Shown here in pieces: positions 1-10,881 of a stretch of DNA of 64,000 bases. Source of the stretch: Aquibium sp. ELW1220 (GTDB lineage: Bacteria > Pseudomonadota > Alphaproteobacteria > Rhizobiales > Rhizobiaceae); the NCBI RefSeq assembly GCF_030398385.1, contig NZ_JAOAOQ010000003.1:103455-167454 (forward strand), given 5' to 3'. The first letter of the stretch is position 1; every line of letters begins with the position of its first letter. A program made the translations under genes and the position numbers. The notes under the pieces are model-generated. The model was not told where the DNA came from. It worked only from the letters and a program-made list of their open reading frames with translations, and made no database searches.

Positions 1-144
1 CGGAAAATCCCGCTCCTCCCAGAGGTGGATATGGGCGTCGACGACCTCCCAGCCGGGCTCGACGACGTCTTCGGGGCGGCTGTCCCACCAGTCCCGACGG
101 GCGCCCATGCGGCGAACCCAGGCCTGCCGCTCCTGCGGGGTCAT
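1..144 (-). CDS. Amidohydrolase-family protein, N-terminal fragment
   Basis: Only the first 48 codons lie in the window; the gene runs off the left edge. The translation begins MTPQERQAW and reaches VDAHIHLWEERDF. The HxH pair after an aspartate is the metal-ligand motif at the end of strand 1 in TIM-barrel amidohydrolases of the amidohydrolase_2 type (lactonases, decarboxylases). The substrate cannot be told from this fragment. The gene is divergent from the LysR-type regulator that starts about 150 bp away, the usual arrangement for a regulator and its target. A GAGG lies about 11 nt before the ATG. Confidence 0.7.
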   Translation of the reverse strand, partial: MTPQERQAWVRRMGARRDWWDSRPEDVVEPGWEVVDAHIHLWEERDFP

Positions 145-295
145 GCTTCAGCGAACCTCGATCGTTTCGTTCCGCGCGCGGTGCGCGATTTTCCCGCCGC
201 CAGGGCGACCGGCGGACCATAAGGCGGCTGGCGCTATCAGCGGTAGTTAATTATCCTGACGGTGGGATTACGTTTTTCTAACATCGGACCGCGTG

Positions 296-1234
296 ATGAT
301 GGACCTGAGGCAGATCCGCTATTTCGTCGCCGCCTGCGAGACGGGCTCGCTCAGCGGCGCAGCCCTCCGGCTGAACTGCACGGCGCCGGGCGTCAGCCAG
401 CAGATGAGTTCGCTCGAAGCACGCCTCGGCACCCGCCTGTTCGAACGCACCCCGCGCGGTGTCAGGCCGACGGCCGCGGGCAGCCGCTTCTACAGCCGGT
501 GCCTGGCCGTGCTGAAGGCCGTGTCGGAGGCCGAGATCGAGCTGCAGGACTTCAAGGCCGGTCTGAGCGGATCGATCTCGGCGGGCTTCGCCCCGGGTCT
601 CGCCAAGGCGATCCTGCCGCAGGTTCTGGCGCGGTTCACGCGCGAATTCCCACGCATCGACATCGAGATTGCCAGCGGCACGGCCGACGTCCTCGTCTCC
701 GAAACTTCGGCCGGCGGCCTCGATTTCTATGTCGGCCAGTTCCGGCAGGACCACCTCAGTGTCGTGGCGACCCATATCGGCCGCTACCCGGTATCGCTGC
801 TGTCGGGCGCCCGGCGCGGGCTCACGCCGATGCAGCCGGTCAATCTCGCCCATCTGTCGCCGCTGAAGCTGTCGGTCCCGTCGGGCACCAACAGCCTGCG
901 CTCGAACATCGAGGAAGCGATCCGCAGCGGCGAGATCGTGCTCGAGCGCAAGATCTCGATCGACAGCCTGTCGGCCGGCTTCAACTTCGTCTGCCAGACC
1001 GACTGGTCGTCCATCCTGCCCTTCTGGGTCGGCCTGCAGGAACTCGGCAACGACCGGGTGACCGTCAACCCCATCGAGCAGCCCGCCTTCCATGTCGATG
1101 TCGCGCTCATCGTTCCGACGCAGCGGCCGATGGGAAGGCCGGCGCAGCTGTTCTACGATTATTTCCGTCAGGAGCTGCAGCGGATGGCGGAGGAGTGGCG
1201 CCGGATCGTCACGCCTGCCTTAAGCGCGGATTAG
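296..1234 (+). CDS. LysR-family transcriptional regulator
   Basis: A 312-residue protein of normal LysR length. Residues 1-60 form the winged helix-turn-helix (DLRQIRYFVAACETGSLS, then SQQMSSLEARLGTRLFER), which reads like a textbook LysR N-terminus. Residues about 90-300 form the periplasmic-binding-like effector domain. The start is ambiguous between GTG 293, ATG 296 and ATG 299, with no clear ribosome site; 296 is a compromise. It is divergent from the amidohydrolase and lies 155 bp ahead of the TRAP transporter genes in the same direction, so either or both may be targets. The effector is unknown. Confidence 0.9.
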   Translation: MMDLRQIRYFVAACETGSLSGAALRLNCTAPGVSQQMSSLEARLGTRLFERTPRGVRPTAAGSRFYSRCLAVLKAVSEAEIELQDFKAGLSGSISAGFAPGLAKAILPQVLARFTREFPRIDIEIASGTADVLVSETSAGGLDFYVGQFRQDHLSVVATHIGRYPVSLLSGARRGLTPMQPVNLAHLSPLKLSVPSGTNSLRSNIEEAIRSGEIVLERKISIDSLSAGFNFVCQTDWSSILPFWVGLQELGNDRVTVNPIEQPAFHVDVALIVPTQRPMGRPAQLFYDYFRQELQRMAEEWRRIVTPALSAD

Positions 1235-1389
1235 GGATCGCGTTAGAAGAAATAAGTGCCGCTAAACCATGCGGAGGCCTACGCTTCCGGCCGGAGGATG
1301 CGAGAACGGCTGCCGAGGAGGACCTGCGTCGGTCGGGGTCGGGCGGCCCGAGTTCATCGCGCTCCCTCGATACGATCCGGGAGGACACA

Positions 1390-2409
1390 ATGACATATCG
1401 GACAATTCTCGGAGGCGCGCTGGCGCTGCTCCTGGCCGGCGGCGCGATGCTGCCGCAAGCCTCGGTCGCAGCCGAGTTCGAACTCAAGATGCAGTTCGCT
1501 TCGCCGGACGGGACGCCCTGGAACGCGATGGACCGGCGCTTCGCGGCGCAGCTGGAGGCGATCACGCACGAGCGGGCCAAGGTCGTCTTCTTCCCGCCGA
1601 ACTCGGTCACCCCGTTCAAGGACTGGCTCCAGGCGACGGGCTCCGGCCTGCTCGACATCGGCTTCGTCTGGCACCCCGTCCTGCCCGGCAAGTTTCCGCA
1701 GCTCGAACTGCTGACCCTGCCGGGGCTGGCGAAGAACCAGACGATCGCCAGCACGGTCTACTGGCGCCTGCGCGAGACCTATCCGGCGCTGGGTGAACTT
1801 TTCACGCCCGAGGACAACGTCGTGGAGATCGCGACCTTCGTCGCCTTGGGCGCGCATATCCACTCGAAGTCGGCCATCGAAACGCTCGGCGACCTGAAGG
1901 GCAAGGTCTTCGCCGCCCAGGACGCGGCAGGCGTCGAGGTGCTGCAGAAGCTCGGCGCGAGTGCCAGCGTGATGGTCGGCCCCGACGCCTATCTGGCGCT
2001 GCAGCGGGGCGCCGTCGACGGGGTGCTGTGCGCCTGGGGCTGGGTGAACAACTTCAAGCTCAACGAGGTGACCACTCACCACACGCTGGTGAACCTCAAT
2101 CCGGGCACCTACAGCACGGTGATGAACAGGGACGCCTACGACAGGCTGACCGACGACGAGAAGAAGCACCTGGCCGATCTCCTGCCGGTCTATTTCTACT
2201 ACAACACGACCAACGGCGCGGCACAGGCGATGTCGGCGATCCCACCGGAGAACATCCACACCTTCTCCGCCGCGGACCAGGAGACGCTGGCGACGACGAT
2301 GCGGCCGATGTGGGACGCGTGGGTGCAGAAGGCCGACGCGATGGGCCTGCCCGGCCAGGAGATCCTCGACGAAGCCGTCCGGCTGATGAAGCTCTACGAC
2401 CAGAACTGA
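1390..2409 (+). CDS. TRAP transporter solute-binding protein (DctP family)
   Basis: A 339-residue protein with a signal peptide (MTYRTILGGALALLLAGGA, cleavage probably after SVAA near residue 27) followed by a DctP-type fold. Typical segments include LGDLKGKVFA, GPDAYLALQRGAVDG and a C-terminal region ending in EILDEAVRLMKLYDQN. It binds the substrate in the periplasm and passes it to the TRAP permease encoded next. The ligand (an organic acid or related anion in most of the family) cannot be read from sequence. GGGAGGA sits 7 nt before the ATG and fixes the start. The spacing to the permease is about 90 bp. Confidence 0.92.
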   Translation: MTYRTILGGALALLLAGGAMLPQASVAAEFELKMQFASPDGTPWNAMDRRFAAQLEAITHERAKVVFFPPNSVTPFKDWLQATGSGLLDIGFVWHPVLPGKFPQLELLTLPGLAKNQTIASTVYWRLRETYPALGELFTPEDNVVEIATFVALGAHIHSKSAIETLGDLKGKVFAAQDAAGVEVLQKLGASASVMVGPDAYLALQRGAVDGVLCAWGWVNNFKLNEVTTHHTLVNLNPGTYSTVMNRDAYDRLTDDEKKHLADLLPVYFYYNTTNGAAQAMSAIPPENIHTFSAADQETLATTMRPMWDAWVQKADAMGLPGQEILDEAVRLMKLYDQN

Positions 2410-2502
2410 CCGGCACGCGGACGAGGTGCCTCCGTCCGGTCGATGCGGCGGACGGAGGCTCGATCATCGGCGGCGCGCCGGGTCCGCACGAGGTTCGTAT
2501 CC

Positions 2503-4425
2503 ATGACATCCATCAAGGCGCCCATGCCGACATCCGCCGCCGCCCCCGCAGGAACCTCGTTCGGCATCGGCTGGCTGAACCGCGCGGCCCGCTATCTCGG
2601 CGGCGCATCGCTTGCCGCCATCATGCTGCTGACGGTCGCGGACGTGGTGATGCGCAATCTCTTCGCGACGGTGGTGCCGGGCGGGATGGAGCTGGCCGGG
2701 CTGCTCATGGTCTTCGTCGCGCTGTCGACGCTTGCCCTCGTCGAGCAGGAGAAGGGCCATATCCGGGTCGACGTGCTCCTGAACGCCCTGCCCGGCTTCG
2801 TGCGCACACCGCTGCTGGCCGGCGGGCTCCTGCTGACGCTGGCGACGATCTGCATCACGGCGCTGCAGATCGCCTTCCAGGCGCTCTACCTGCGCAGCAA
2901 CGGCATCGTGACGGGCGTGCTCGCCATTCCCGAGTGGCCTTTCGCGGCGGCGGCGGCTGTCTTCATGGCGCTGTTTGCGCTGGCCCTCCTCGTCAACCTG
3001 ATCGCGGTGATCGGAGAGGTCGTGGAAATACGGGACGGTCGCTCGCTTGCGATCCTGGCTTTGTGGACCGCCGTGGCGCTCGCGATCGTCTGGTTCGCGC
3101 TCAGGCCGGGCGACCTCCCGTTCGAGCTTCCGCGCGAAATGCGCGGCGCGGGCAGCATCGCGCTGTGCTTCGTCCTGATCTTCCTTGGGGTGCACATCGC
3201 CGCCGCCATGGCGATCACCGCCCTCCTCGGCATCAGCATGCTGATCAGTCCGGGCGCGAGCCTGACCAGCCTCGGCACGACCACCCTCGACGTGGTCGCA
3301 GACCAGACCTGGAGCGCGGTGCCGCTGTTCACCTGGATGGGGCTGATCGTGGTGGCCTGCGGCTTCGCCGAAAGCCTCTACCGGGCAGCCTACCGGTGGA
3401 TCGGGCATCTTCCGGGCGGACTGGCCTCGGCCAGCACGGTGGCCAGCGCCGGCCTGTCCTCGATCGTCGGCGACACGCTCTCCGGCGTCTACTCGATGGG
3501 CTCGATCGCGCTGCCGCAGATGCGGGCCTACGGCTACGACATGAAGCTCGCCGCCGCCTCCATCGCCTGCGCGGCCACGATCGGCGTGATGATTCCGCCC
3601 TCGATCGCCTTCATCGTCTACGGCATGATCACCGAGGTCTCGATCGGCAAGCTGTTCGTCGCGGGCATCCTGCCCGGCATCCTCTTCGCCTTCATCCTGA
3701 TCGCGATGATCACCGTCCGGGCGATGATCGACCCGGCGCTCGCCCCGCGCGGCGAAAGGAGCAGCTGGCGCGAGCGGCTGGCCTCGACCGTCGAGATCTG
3801 GCCGATCCTCGCGCTGATCCTGCTGGTGCTCGGCGGGCTCTATGGCGGGCTGGTGACGCCCAACGAGGCGGGCGGGCTCGGCGTCGGCGGGGCGCTGGTG
3901 ATCGCCGCGCTGACCGGCCGGCTGTCGCGCGGGTCGCTCTGGCGGTCGATCGAGATGACGCTTCGCCTGTCGACGGCCATCATCATCATCTTCATGTTCG
4001 CGACCGTGTTCAGCCGGTTCATCACGATCAGCGGGCTGACCAGCCAGCTCGCCGACCTGATCGCCGGAATGCAGCTCGGGAAGTACCAGCTGCTCGCGGC
4101 GATCATCGCCTTCTACGTCGTCATCGGCATGTTCATGAACGCGCTGCCCGCACTCGTGCTCACCGTGCCGCTGTTCTTTCCTCTGGCGATGAACGCAGGC
4201 TTCGACCCGATCTGGTTCGGCGTGATCTGCGTGATCATGGTCGAGCTCGGGGTCGTGACGCCGCCGATCGGCGTCAACGTCTTCGCGATCGCGTCGCTGA
4301 CGAAGGACGTGACGATGTACGAGATCTTCCGCGGCGTCTTCCCGTTCTGGTTCGCGTTCCTCGGCCTCGTCCTGCTGATCACCGTGTTTCCGCAGATCGT
4401 GCTCTTCCTGCCCTCGCTGATGTGA
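2503..4425 (+). CDS. TRAP transporter fused permease (DctQ-DctM)
   Basis: A 640-residue membrane protein joining both TRAP membrane subunits. Residues about 20-195 are DctQ-like (four helices, with VADVVMRNLF and EQEKGHIRVDVLL). Residues about 205-640 are the DctM channel subunit, containing GDTLSGVYSMGSIALPQM, CAATIGVMIPPSIAFIVYG and GVVTPPIGVNVF. DctQ and DctM are usually separate genes; fusions are a recognised minority. The protein works with the preceding binding protein, using the cation gradient to import the ligand. The upstream ATG at 2443 was rejected because the DctQ similarity begins after 2503. Confidence 0.92.
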   Translation: MTSIKAPMPTSAAAPAGTSFGIGWLNRAARYLGGASLAAIMLLTVADVVMRNLFATVVPGGMELAGLLMVFVALSTLALVEQEKGHIRVDVLLNALPGFVRTPLLAGGLLLTLATICITALQIAFQALYLRSNGIVTGVLAIPEWPFAAAAAVFMALFALALLVNLIAVIGEVVEIRDGRSLAILALWTAVALAIVWFALRPGDLPFELPREMRGAGSIALCFVLIFLGVHIAAAMAITALLGISMLISPGASLTSLGTTTLDVVADQTWSAVPLFTWMGLIVVACGFAESLYRAAYRWIGHLPGGLASASTVASAGLSSIVGDTLSGVYSMGSIALPQMRAYGYDMKLAAASIACAATIGVMIPPSIAFIVYGMITEVSIGKLFVAGILPGILFAFILIAMITVRAMIDPALAPRGERSSWRERLASTVEIWPILALILLVLGGLYGGLVTPNEAGGLGVGGALVIAALTGRLSRGSLWRSIEMTLRLSTAIIIIFMFATVFSRFITISGLTSQLADLIAGMQLGKYQLLAAIIAFYVVIGMFMNALPALVLTVPLFFPLAMNAGFDPIWFGVICVIMVELGVVTPPIGVNVFAIASLTKDVTMYEIFRGVFPFWFAFLGLVLLITVFPQIVLFLPSLM

Positions 4426-4462
4426 CGGAGGATCGACGATGCAGCCGCAGCGCCGGGCGGGC

Positions 4463-5260
4463 TCAGGCTTCCGGGATACCGCCGAGTTCGAGCAGGCGGG
4501 TGCGGTCGTCGAGGTCGATGTTGATGTCGAAGACGACGCCGTCGGTGCGGTAGACGAGCTGCGCGAGGCAGATCACCTCGCCGGCAGCATTGAGGAAGAG
4601 GCGCCTGACGCGCATGACCGGCTCGTTCACCTGGATGTCGAGTTCGGCGGCGTCCTGCGGCATGGCGGAGACGACGCGCAGCGTCTGCCGCACCCGCGCC
4701 AGGCCCACGTCCTTGGCGTCGTAAAGCAGGTTGGAGATGAGTTCGGTGCCCCAGAGGCGGGCCGGGATCAGGTCGTAGACCCGGTCGGCGACGAGGTATT
4801 CGCCGACGATGAAAGGCCTGCCCGTCCGCTCGAAGATCCGCTTCATGTAGCGGTAGGGGCCGCACGGCTTCCCTTCCTCGGGGAGGATGCGCAGCTCGGC
4901 CGCCGCGGGCCGGCTCTCGACGACGCGGAAGCTCAGCGCCGCGCCGCGATTCCCCGGCGAACGGATGAGGCCGTAGGGAACGGACACCGCAGCGTCCGGC
5001 CTCGCGGTGACGAAAGTGCCGCGGCCCCGCTCGGCGCTGATCAGGCCTTCCTTCTCCAGGCCCGACAGGGCGTGGCGAACGGTCATCGGCGAGACACCGA
5101 AGGTTGCCACGAAGTGCTTCAGTGTCGGCAGCCGGTCGCCGACCCGCCACGTCTCGTCGGCGATGCGGCGCCGGATGATCGCGGCAAGCTGGACGTAGTA
5201 AGGCGTCCCGTCTTCGCGGAGCATCTGCTTTTCTGCGGTCACGCTCGGCAAGGCGTCCAT
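4463..5260 (-). CDS. GntR-family (HutC/UTRA) transcriptional regulator
   Basis: A 265-residue regulator. Residues about 20-85 are the GntR winged helix (PYYVQLAAIIRRRIADETW, GDRLPTLKHFVATFGVS, TVRHALSGLEKEGLI, GRGTFV). Residues about 100-245 match the UTRA effector domain of the HutC subfamily. It is convergent with the TRAP genes and divergent from the ABC importer whose first gene starts 204 bp away, so control of the importer is the simplest inference. The AT-rich divergent region contains a small palindrome. The effector is unknown. Confidence 0.9.
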   Translation of the reverse strand: MDALPSVTAEKQMLREDGTPYYVQLAAIIRRRIADETWRVGDRLPTLKHFVATFGVSPMTVRHALSGLEKEGLISAERGRGTFVTARPDAAVSVPYGLIRSPGNRGAALSFRVVESRPAAAELRILPEEGKPCGPYRYMKRIFERTGRPFIVGEYLVADRVYDLIPARLWGTELISNLLYDAKDVGLARVRQTLRVVSAMPQDAAELDIQVNEPVMRVRRLFLNAAGEVICLAQLVYRTDGVVFDINIDLDDRTRLLELGGIPEA

Positions 5261-5353
5261 CCTTCAAGCATCTTCCCGCTGCCTCGTTACGCACCGGCGC
5301 GGGCCGAAACAATCGTCGCGCCCGAAGAAGCCGACGAAAAACGGTTGAGTCAA

Positions 5354-5367
5354 ATCACCAAAGTGAT
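5354..5367. promoter_or_regulatory. Possible operator: short inverted repeat
   Basis: ATCAC-CAAA-GTGAT, a perfect 5 bp inverted repeat with a 4 nt spacer. It lies in an AT-rich patch between the divergent GntR regulator and ABC importer genes, and another AATCAC follows at 5383. The position suits an autoregulatory operator, but the arms are short and the base composition could produce this by chance. Confidence 0.3.
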
Positions 5368-5464
5368 AATGTGCTATTATTAAATCACAATCGAGACAAG
5401 GGCTCGATGTGAGGTTGGACCGGCGCCGCCGTCTGCGGCGTCTCACAGGCTGGGAGGGCCGACG

Positions 5465-6982
5465 ATGAGAAGCTGGATCACGGGATCGACGATCGCTGTC
5501 GCAATGGCGCTGGGCTTGGCCGCAAGCCCTGCTTTGTCGCAGGGAAGCGGCACGTTCAAGTATGCCGAGCAGGTGAAGCTCATCACCATGGACCCGCAGA
5601 AGCAGAGCGGCAGCGGCGTTCCCTTCCTCCGTCCCGCCTACGAGTCCCTTTTCGAGAAAGGCCCCAACGGCGAGAACCTGCCGTTGCTGGCGACGGACTA
5701 TGCGGTCGACGGTCTCGACGTGACGATCACGCTGCGCCAGGGCGTCAGCTTCACGAACGGCGAGCCCTTCAATGCCGACGCGGCTGCGAAGAACATCAAC
5801 CGCGGCGTCGAGATCGGCATCGTCGAGGGCCTGAAGACGGTGGAAAGCGCCTCCGCGGCGGACGAATACACGCTGATAATCAGGCTGAAGGAGTTCGACC
5901 CGGCGATCATCTCGACGCTCTGCTACACCGGCGGCATGATGATCGCGCCGGCGGCGATGGCCGACCCGGCGCTCGACCGCAATCCGGTCGGCACCGGCCC
6001 CTATGTCCACATCAAGACCGAGTCGCGCGAGGGCGAGGTGCAGGTCTACACGCCGAACCCGACCTACTGGGACAAGGACAAGATCGGCCTCGCCCGCTAC
6101 GAGGTCTGGGAAATCCCGGACGACACGGCGCGCCTGAACGCGCTCAAGACCGGCCAGATCGATGCCGGCAACTGGCTGTCCAACCCCCAGGCCGCCATCA
6201 TCGACCGCACGCCCGACCTGAAGCTGATCCGCAACAATGGCGGTCTCAACTACCACGTCATCATCTCCGACCGGGAAGGCACCGTCGTTCCCGCCTTCGC
6301 CGATCCGCTGGTGCGCAAGGCGATGGCGCTGTCGATCGACCGCGAAGGCTTCAACAAGGCGATCCAGTTCGGGCTGGCGGCGAAGTCGTTCCAGCCCTAC
6401 GGCAAGGGCGACTGGGCCTACGATCCGGCCCTCGAAGGCGTCTACGACTACGATCTCGACAAGGCGCGCGACCTGATGGCGCAGTCGAAGTTCCCCGATG
6501 GCTTCAGCTTCGACATGCCGTCGATCCCGGTCTACCAGTCGCGTCTCGAGGCGCTCGCCGGCTTCTTCAAGGAGATCGGGATCACCATGAACATAGCGCC
6601 GCAGGAGCCGGGCACGCTGGCCCGCGTCAGCCGCACAACGGCCTATCCGGCGACGAACCTCGTGTGGAACACCATCACCGACCCGAAATTCCTGGCGCTG
6701 CGCTACGTCTACGACGACGCCAACTACAACCCGTTCAAGGCCAAGCCGAGCGAGACGCTGCTGGCGCTCGCTGAGGAGGGTCTGACGTCGGTGGAAACCG
6801 AGGTGCGGGCACCCGTCTACAGGAAGATGGCGGAGCAGCTGGCGGAAGAGGCGTTCCTGATCTTCGTCACCAATGCGCCGATCCTGATCGGCACCAGTGA
6901 AAAGACGGCGAACAATCCGACGGTCGTCTATCGCTACGGCGAGGATTCGGTCAACCTGCGCGGCCTGAAGGCCAACGACTGA
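5465..6982 (+). CDS. ABC transporter substrate-binding protein (peptide/nickel family 5)
   Basis: A 505-residue periplasmic binding protein with a signal peptide (MRSWITGSTIAVAMALGLAA, cleavage near ALSQ). It carries the family SBP_bac_5 core: LATDYAVDGLDVTITLRQGVSF, then NPVGTGPYVHIKTESREGE and DPLVRKAMALSIDRE. The family binds oligopeptides, opines, nickel or glycans, so the ligand is open. The next gene follows 7 bp after the stop, and the downstream ABC genes overlap by 4 bp, making one importer operon. GGGAGG about 8 nt upstream supports the start. Confidence 0.93.
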   Translation: MRSWITGSTIAVAMALGLAASPALSQGSGTFKYAEQVKLITMDPQKQSGSGVPFLRPAYESLFEKGPNGENLPLLATDYAVDGLDVTITLRQGVSFTNGEPFNADAAAKNINRGVEIGIVEGLKTVESASAADEYTLIIRLKEFDPAIISTLCYTGGMMIAPAAMADPALDRNPVGTGPYVHIKTESREGEVQVYTPNPTYWDKDKIGLARYEVWEIPDDTARLNALKTGQIDAGNWLSNPQAAIIDRTPDLKLIRNNGGLNYHVIISDREGTVVPAFADPLVRKAMALSIDREGFNKAIQFGLAAKSFQPYGKGDWAYDPALEGVYDYDLDKARDLMAQSKFPDGFSFDMPSIPVYQSRLEALAGFFKEIGITMNIAPQEPGTLARVSRTTAYPATNLVWNTITDPKFLALRYVYDDANYNPFKAKPSETLLALAEEGLTSVETEVRAPVYRKMAEQLAEEAFLIFVTNAPILIGTSEKTANNPTVVYRYGEDSVNLRGLKAND

Positions 6983-6989
6983 CGGTCCC

Positions 6990-7934
6990 ATGCTCAGGCT
7001 CATCGTCCAGCGCCTTCTGGCGCTGATACCCCTGCTGTTCATCGTCTCGGTGATGACGTTCTCGTTCACGTCGCTGCTGCCGAGCGATCCCGTCGACCTG
7101 ATCCTCGGCGAGACGGGGACGCAGGAGCAGCACGAGATGCTGCGCGAGCGGATGGGGCTCAACGAGCCCATCGTCGTCCGCTACGTGCAGTGGCTCGGGC
7201 GGGCGGTGCAGGGCGACCTCGGCACCTCCTTCTTCAACAGCGTGAGCGTGTCGACGGCCCTGATGCAGCGGCTGCCGGTCACGCTCTCGCTGACGCTCGT
7301 GTCGGCGCTGATCGCCGTCGTCGTGGGCGTGGCGGCAGGGATCGCGGCGGCGCTGCGCCCGCGCTCCCTCATCGACCGGCTCGCCACCGTCGGCGCGACG
7401 TTCGGCCAGGCGATCCCGAACTTCTGGTTCGGACTGCTTCTCGTCGCGATCTTCGCGGTGAACCTGCGCTGGTTTCCCGCCACCGGCTTCTCGCCGCTTT
7501 CGGCATCGCCCGTGGACTGGCTGCGCAGCGTCACCCTGCCGGCCATCGCGCTCGGGCTCTCGTCCAGCGCGGCCATCGCCCGCCAGGTCCGCTCGGCCAT
7601 GGTTGGCGTGCTGCAGCAGGACTACATCCGCGCCGCCCGGGCGCAGGGCCTGTCGTCGCGCCGCGTCATCCTCAAGCATGCGCTGACCAATGCCATGGTG
7701 CCGGTCGTTGCCGTGCTGTCGTTCCAGATCACCGTCCTGCTCGGCGGCGCGCTGATCGTCGAACAGGTCTTCGCCATCAACGGGCTCGGCACGCTCGCCA
7801 TCGGCGCCGTGCGTCAGCAGGACATTCCGATGATCCAGGGGCTCGTCCTCGTCATGGTGGGCCTGGTCGTGGTCGTGCAGCTGGCCACCGACGTGATCTA
7901 CGGCCTGCTCAACCCCAAGGCGCGCCCGTCATGA
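6990..7934 (+). CDS. ABC transporter permease (DppB/OppB type)
   Basis: A 314-residue inner-membrane permease with about six helices. It begins MLRLIVQRLLALIPLLFIV, the usual DppB N-terminus. The ATPase-coupling EAA loop reads DYIRAARAQGLSSRRVILKHAL. The stop codon overlaps the next start in an ATGA junction, so it is translationally coupled to the fused DppC-DppD protein. It forms the channel with that protein's permease half. Confidence 0.93.
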   Translation: MLRLIVQRLLALIPLLFIVSVMTFSFTSLLPSDPVDLILGETGTQEQHEMLRERMGLNEPIVVRYVQWLGRAVQGDLGTSFFNSVSVSTALMQRLPVTLSLTLVSALIAVVVGVAAGIAAALRPRSLIDRLATVGATFGQAIPNFWFGLLLVAIFAVNLRWFPATGFSPLSASPVDWLRSVTLPAIALGLSSSAAIARQVRSAMVGVLQQDYIRAARAQGLSSRRVILKHALTNAMVPVVAVLSFQITVLLGGALIVEQVFAINGLGTLAIGAVRQQDIPMIQGLVLVMVGLVVVVQLATDVIYGLLNPKARPS

Positions 7935-9858
7935 AGACAGTTCCGAGCGACGGGCCGGCCGCGGCACCGAGCCGCAGGCGCCGCGGGGCGAGCGGATCGG
8001 CCGCGATCGTGGTCGTGGCGGGCGCCATCCTGGCGCTGCTGGTCTTCCTCGCGCTCTTCGCCGATCTCGTCTCGCCCTACGACCCGCTGCGGCAGAACCT
8101 GATCGCCTCGCTGCAATGGCCCTCGGCCGCCCACTGGCTGGGAACCGACGATCTCGGCCGGGACGTGCTGTCGCGCCTGATCCACGGCTGCCGCATCGCC
8201 GTCATCGCCGCCGGCGAGGCCACGACCATCGCCATTCTCATCGGCGTGCCGATCGGCCTGTTCATCGGCTATCGCGGCGGCTGGTGGGACTGGGTGGTGA
8301 TGCGGGTCGTCGAGGCGGTGGTGTCGATACCCGGGATCATGGTCGCCATCGTCATCCTCGCTCTGCTCGGCACGGGGCTGCACAAGGCGATGATCGCGCT
8401 CGGCATCCTGTTCTCCACCTCGTTCCTCAGGCTGGCGCGCGGCGTCGTGCTGGCCGAGCGGGAGGAAGTCTATGTCCGCTCGGCGCGCGTCGTCGGCGCC
8501 TCCGGCGGCCGCATCCTGCTGGGCCACATCCTGCCCAACATCGCGCCGCCACTCATCGTCCAGACGACGCTGACCGTCGGCGCCGTGCTCCTGGCCGAGG
8601 CGGGGCTGAGCTTCATCGGCCTCGGCGTGCAGCCGCCGGACGCGAGCTGGGGCACCATGCTCAGCACGGCTGCGGCCTTCATGGACCTGCACTGGTTCCT
8701 CGCCATCCCGCCCGGCATCGCCATCATCCTGACGGTCCTGTCGATCAACCTGATCGGGGACGTGATCCGCGACGGGGTCGGACGGGGCATCACGGTCGCT
8801 GCGCGGCAGGACGCGCCCGTCGCGTCCTTCGCGGCGCTCGCGGACGTCGCACCCTCCGCCGCCGCCCTGCCGCCGCCCCGCCCCGACGAGGTGCTGCGCG
8901 TCGAGGGTCTGCGGGTGACGGTCTCCACCGCGGACGGCGGCGAACTGCCGCTGATCTCCGACCTGTCGCTGTCGATCTCGAAGGGCGAGACCCTCGGCCT
9001 CGTCGGCGAATCCGGCAGCGGCAAGACGCTGACCGGCCTCGCGATCCTTGGGCTGACCAGCGTGGCGCTGCGGACGACGCACGGCTCGATCGTGCTCAAC
9101 GGCCGCGACCTGCGGACGCTGCCGCGGCGCCGGATCGAGGAGGTCCGCGGCAACGAGGTCGCGATGGTGTTCCAGGACCCGACGACCAGCCTCAACCCCG
9201 CCTTCACCGTCGGCAGCCAGATCGCCGAGGTGTTGCGGGCCAAGCACGGCCTGTCGAAATCCGCGGCCTGGGCGCGCACGGTCGAACTGATCGACCGCGT
9301 CGGCATCCCGCGCCCCGGCGAGCGCGCCCGCGCCTTCCCGCACGAACTGTCCGGCGGCATGGCGCAGCGCATCGCGATCGCGCGCGCGCTGAGCTGCAAC
9401 CCGTCGCTGCTGATCGCCGACGAGCCGACGACGGCGCTGGACGTCACCGTGCAACAGGAGATCCTCGACCTGTTCCGCGACCTGCAGGCGGAGTTCGGCA
9501 TGGCGATCCTGTTCGTCACGCACGACCTCGCGGTGGCCGCGGACATCTGCGACCGGATCAGCGTCATGTATGCCGGCGAGATGGTGGAGATGGCCGAGGT
9601 GGACGCCCTGTTTGCCCGCCCGCGCCATCCCTATACGCGTGGCCTGCTTTCGGCGATGCCACATGCCTCCGACCGCAAGCCGCCGCTGCCGACGATCCGG
9701 GGCAGCGTCCCCCGGCCGGGCACCTGGCCCGCCGGCTGCCGCTTCTCCAACCGCTGCGATTTCAAGGTCGCGGCCTGCGAACGGCGGATCCCGCTGACCG
9801 GAACGGACCGCCTGGTGCGCTGCATCCGGGCCGACGAACTGGTTCTGGAGGCGGCACA

Positions 9859-9862
<4 letters not shown>
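7931..9862 (+). CDS. Fused ABC permease and ATPase (DppC-DppD)
   Basis: A 643-residue single reading frame that joins two normally separate subunits. Residues about 25-285 are a DppC-type permease, with an EAA loop at YVRSARVVGASGGRILLGHI. After a proline/alanine linker (about 295-320), residues 320-643 form an Opp/Dpp ATPase. It has Walker A GESGSGKT at 359-366, signature LSGGMAQRIAIARAL, Walker B LLIADEPTTALDV and a switch histidine in LFVTHDL. A cysteine-bearing tail (CRFSNRCDFKVAACERR) is typical of the peptide-transporter ATPase C-terminus. Both neighbours overlap it by 4 bp. Confidence 0.92.

Positions 9863-10877
<1,015 letters not shown>

Positions 10878-10881
<4 letters not shown>

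Noticed and set aside
262..2409. A 715-residue frame extending upstream of the TRAP binding protein
   Set aside because: Its first half overlaps the LysR gene in another frame; the real gene starts at 1390 with a ribosome site and signal peptide.
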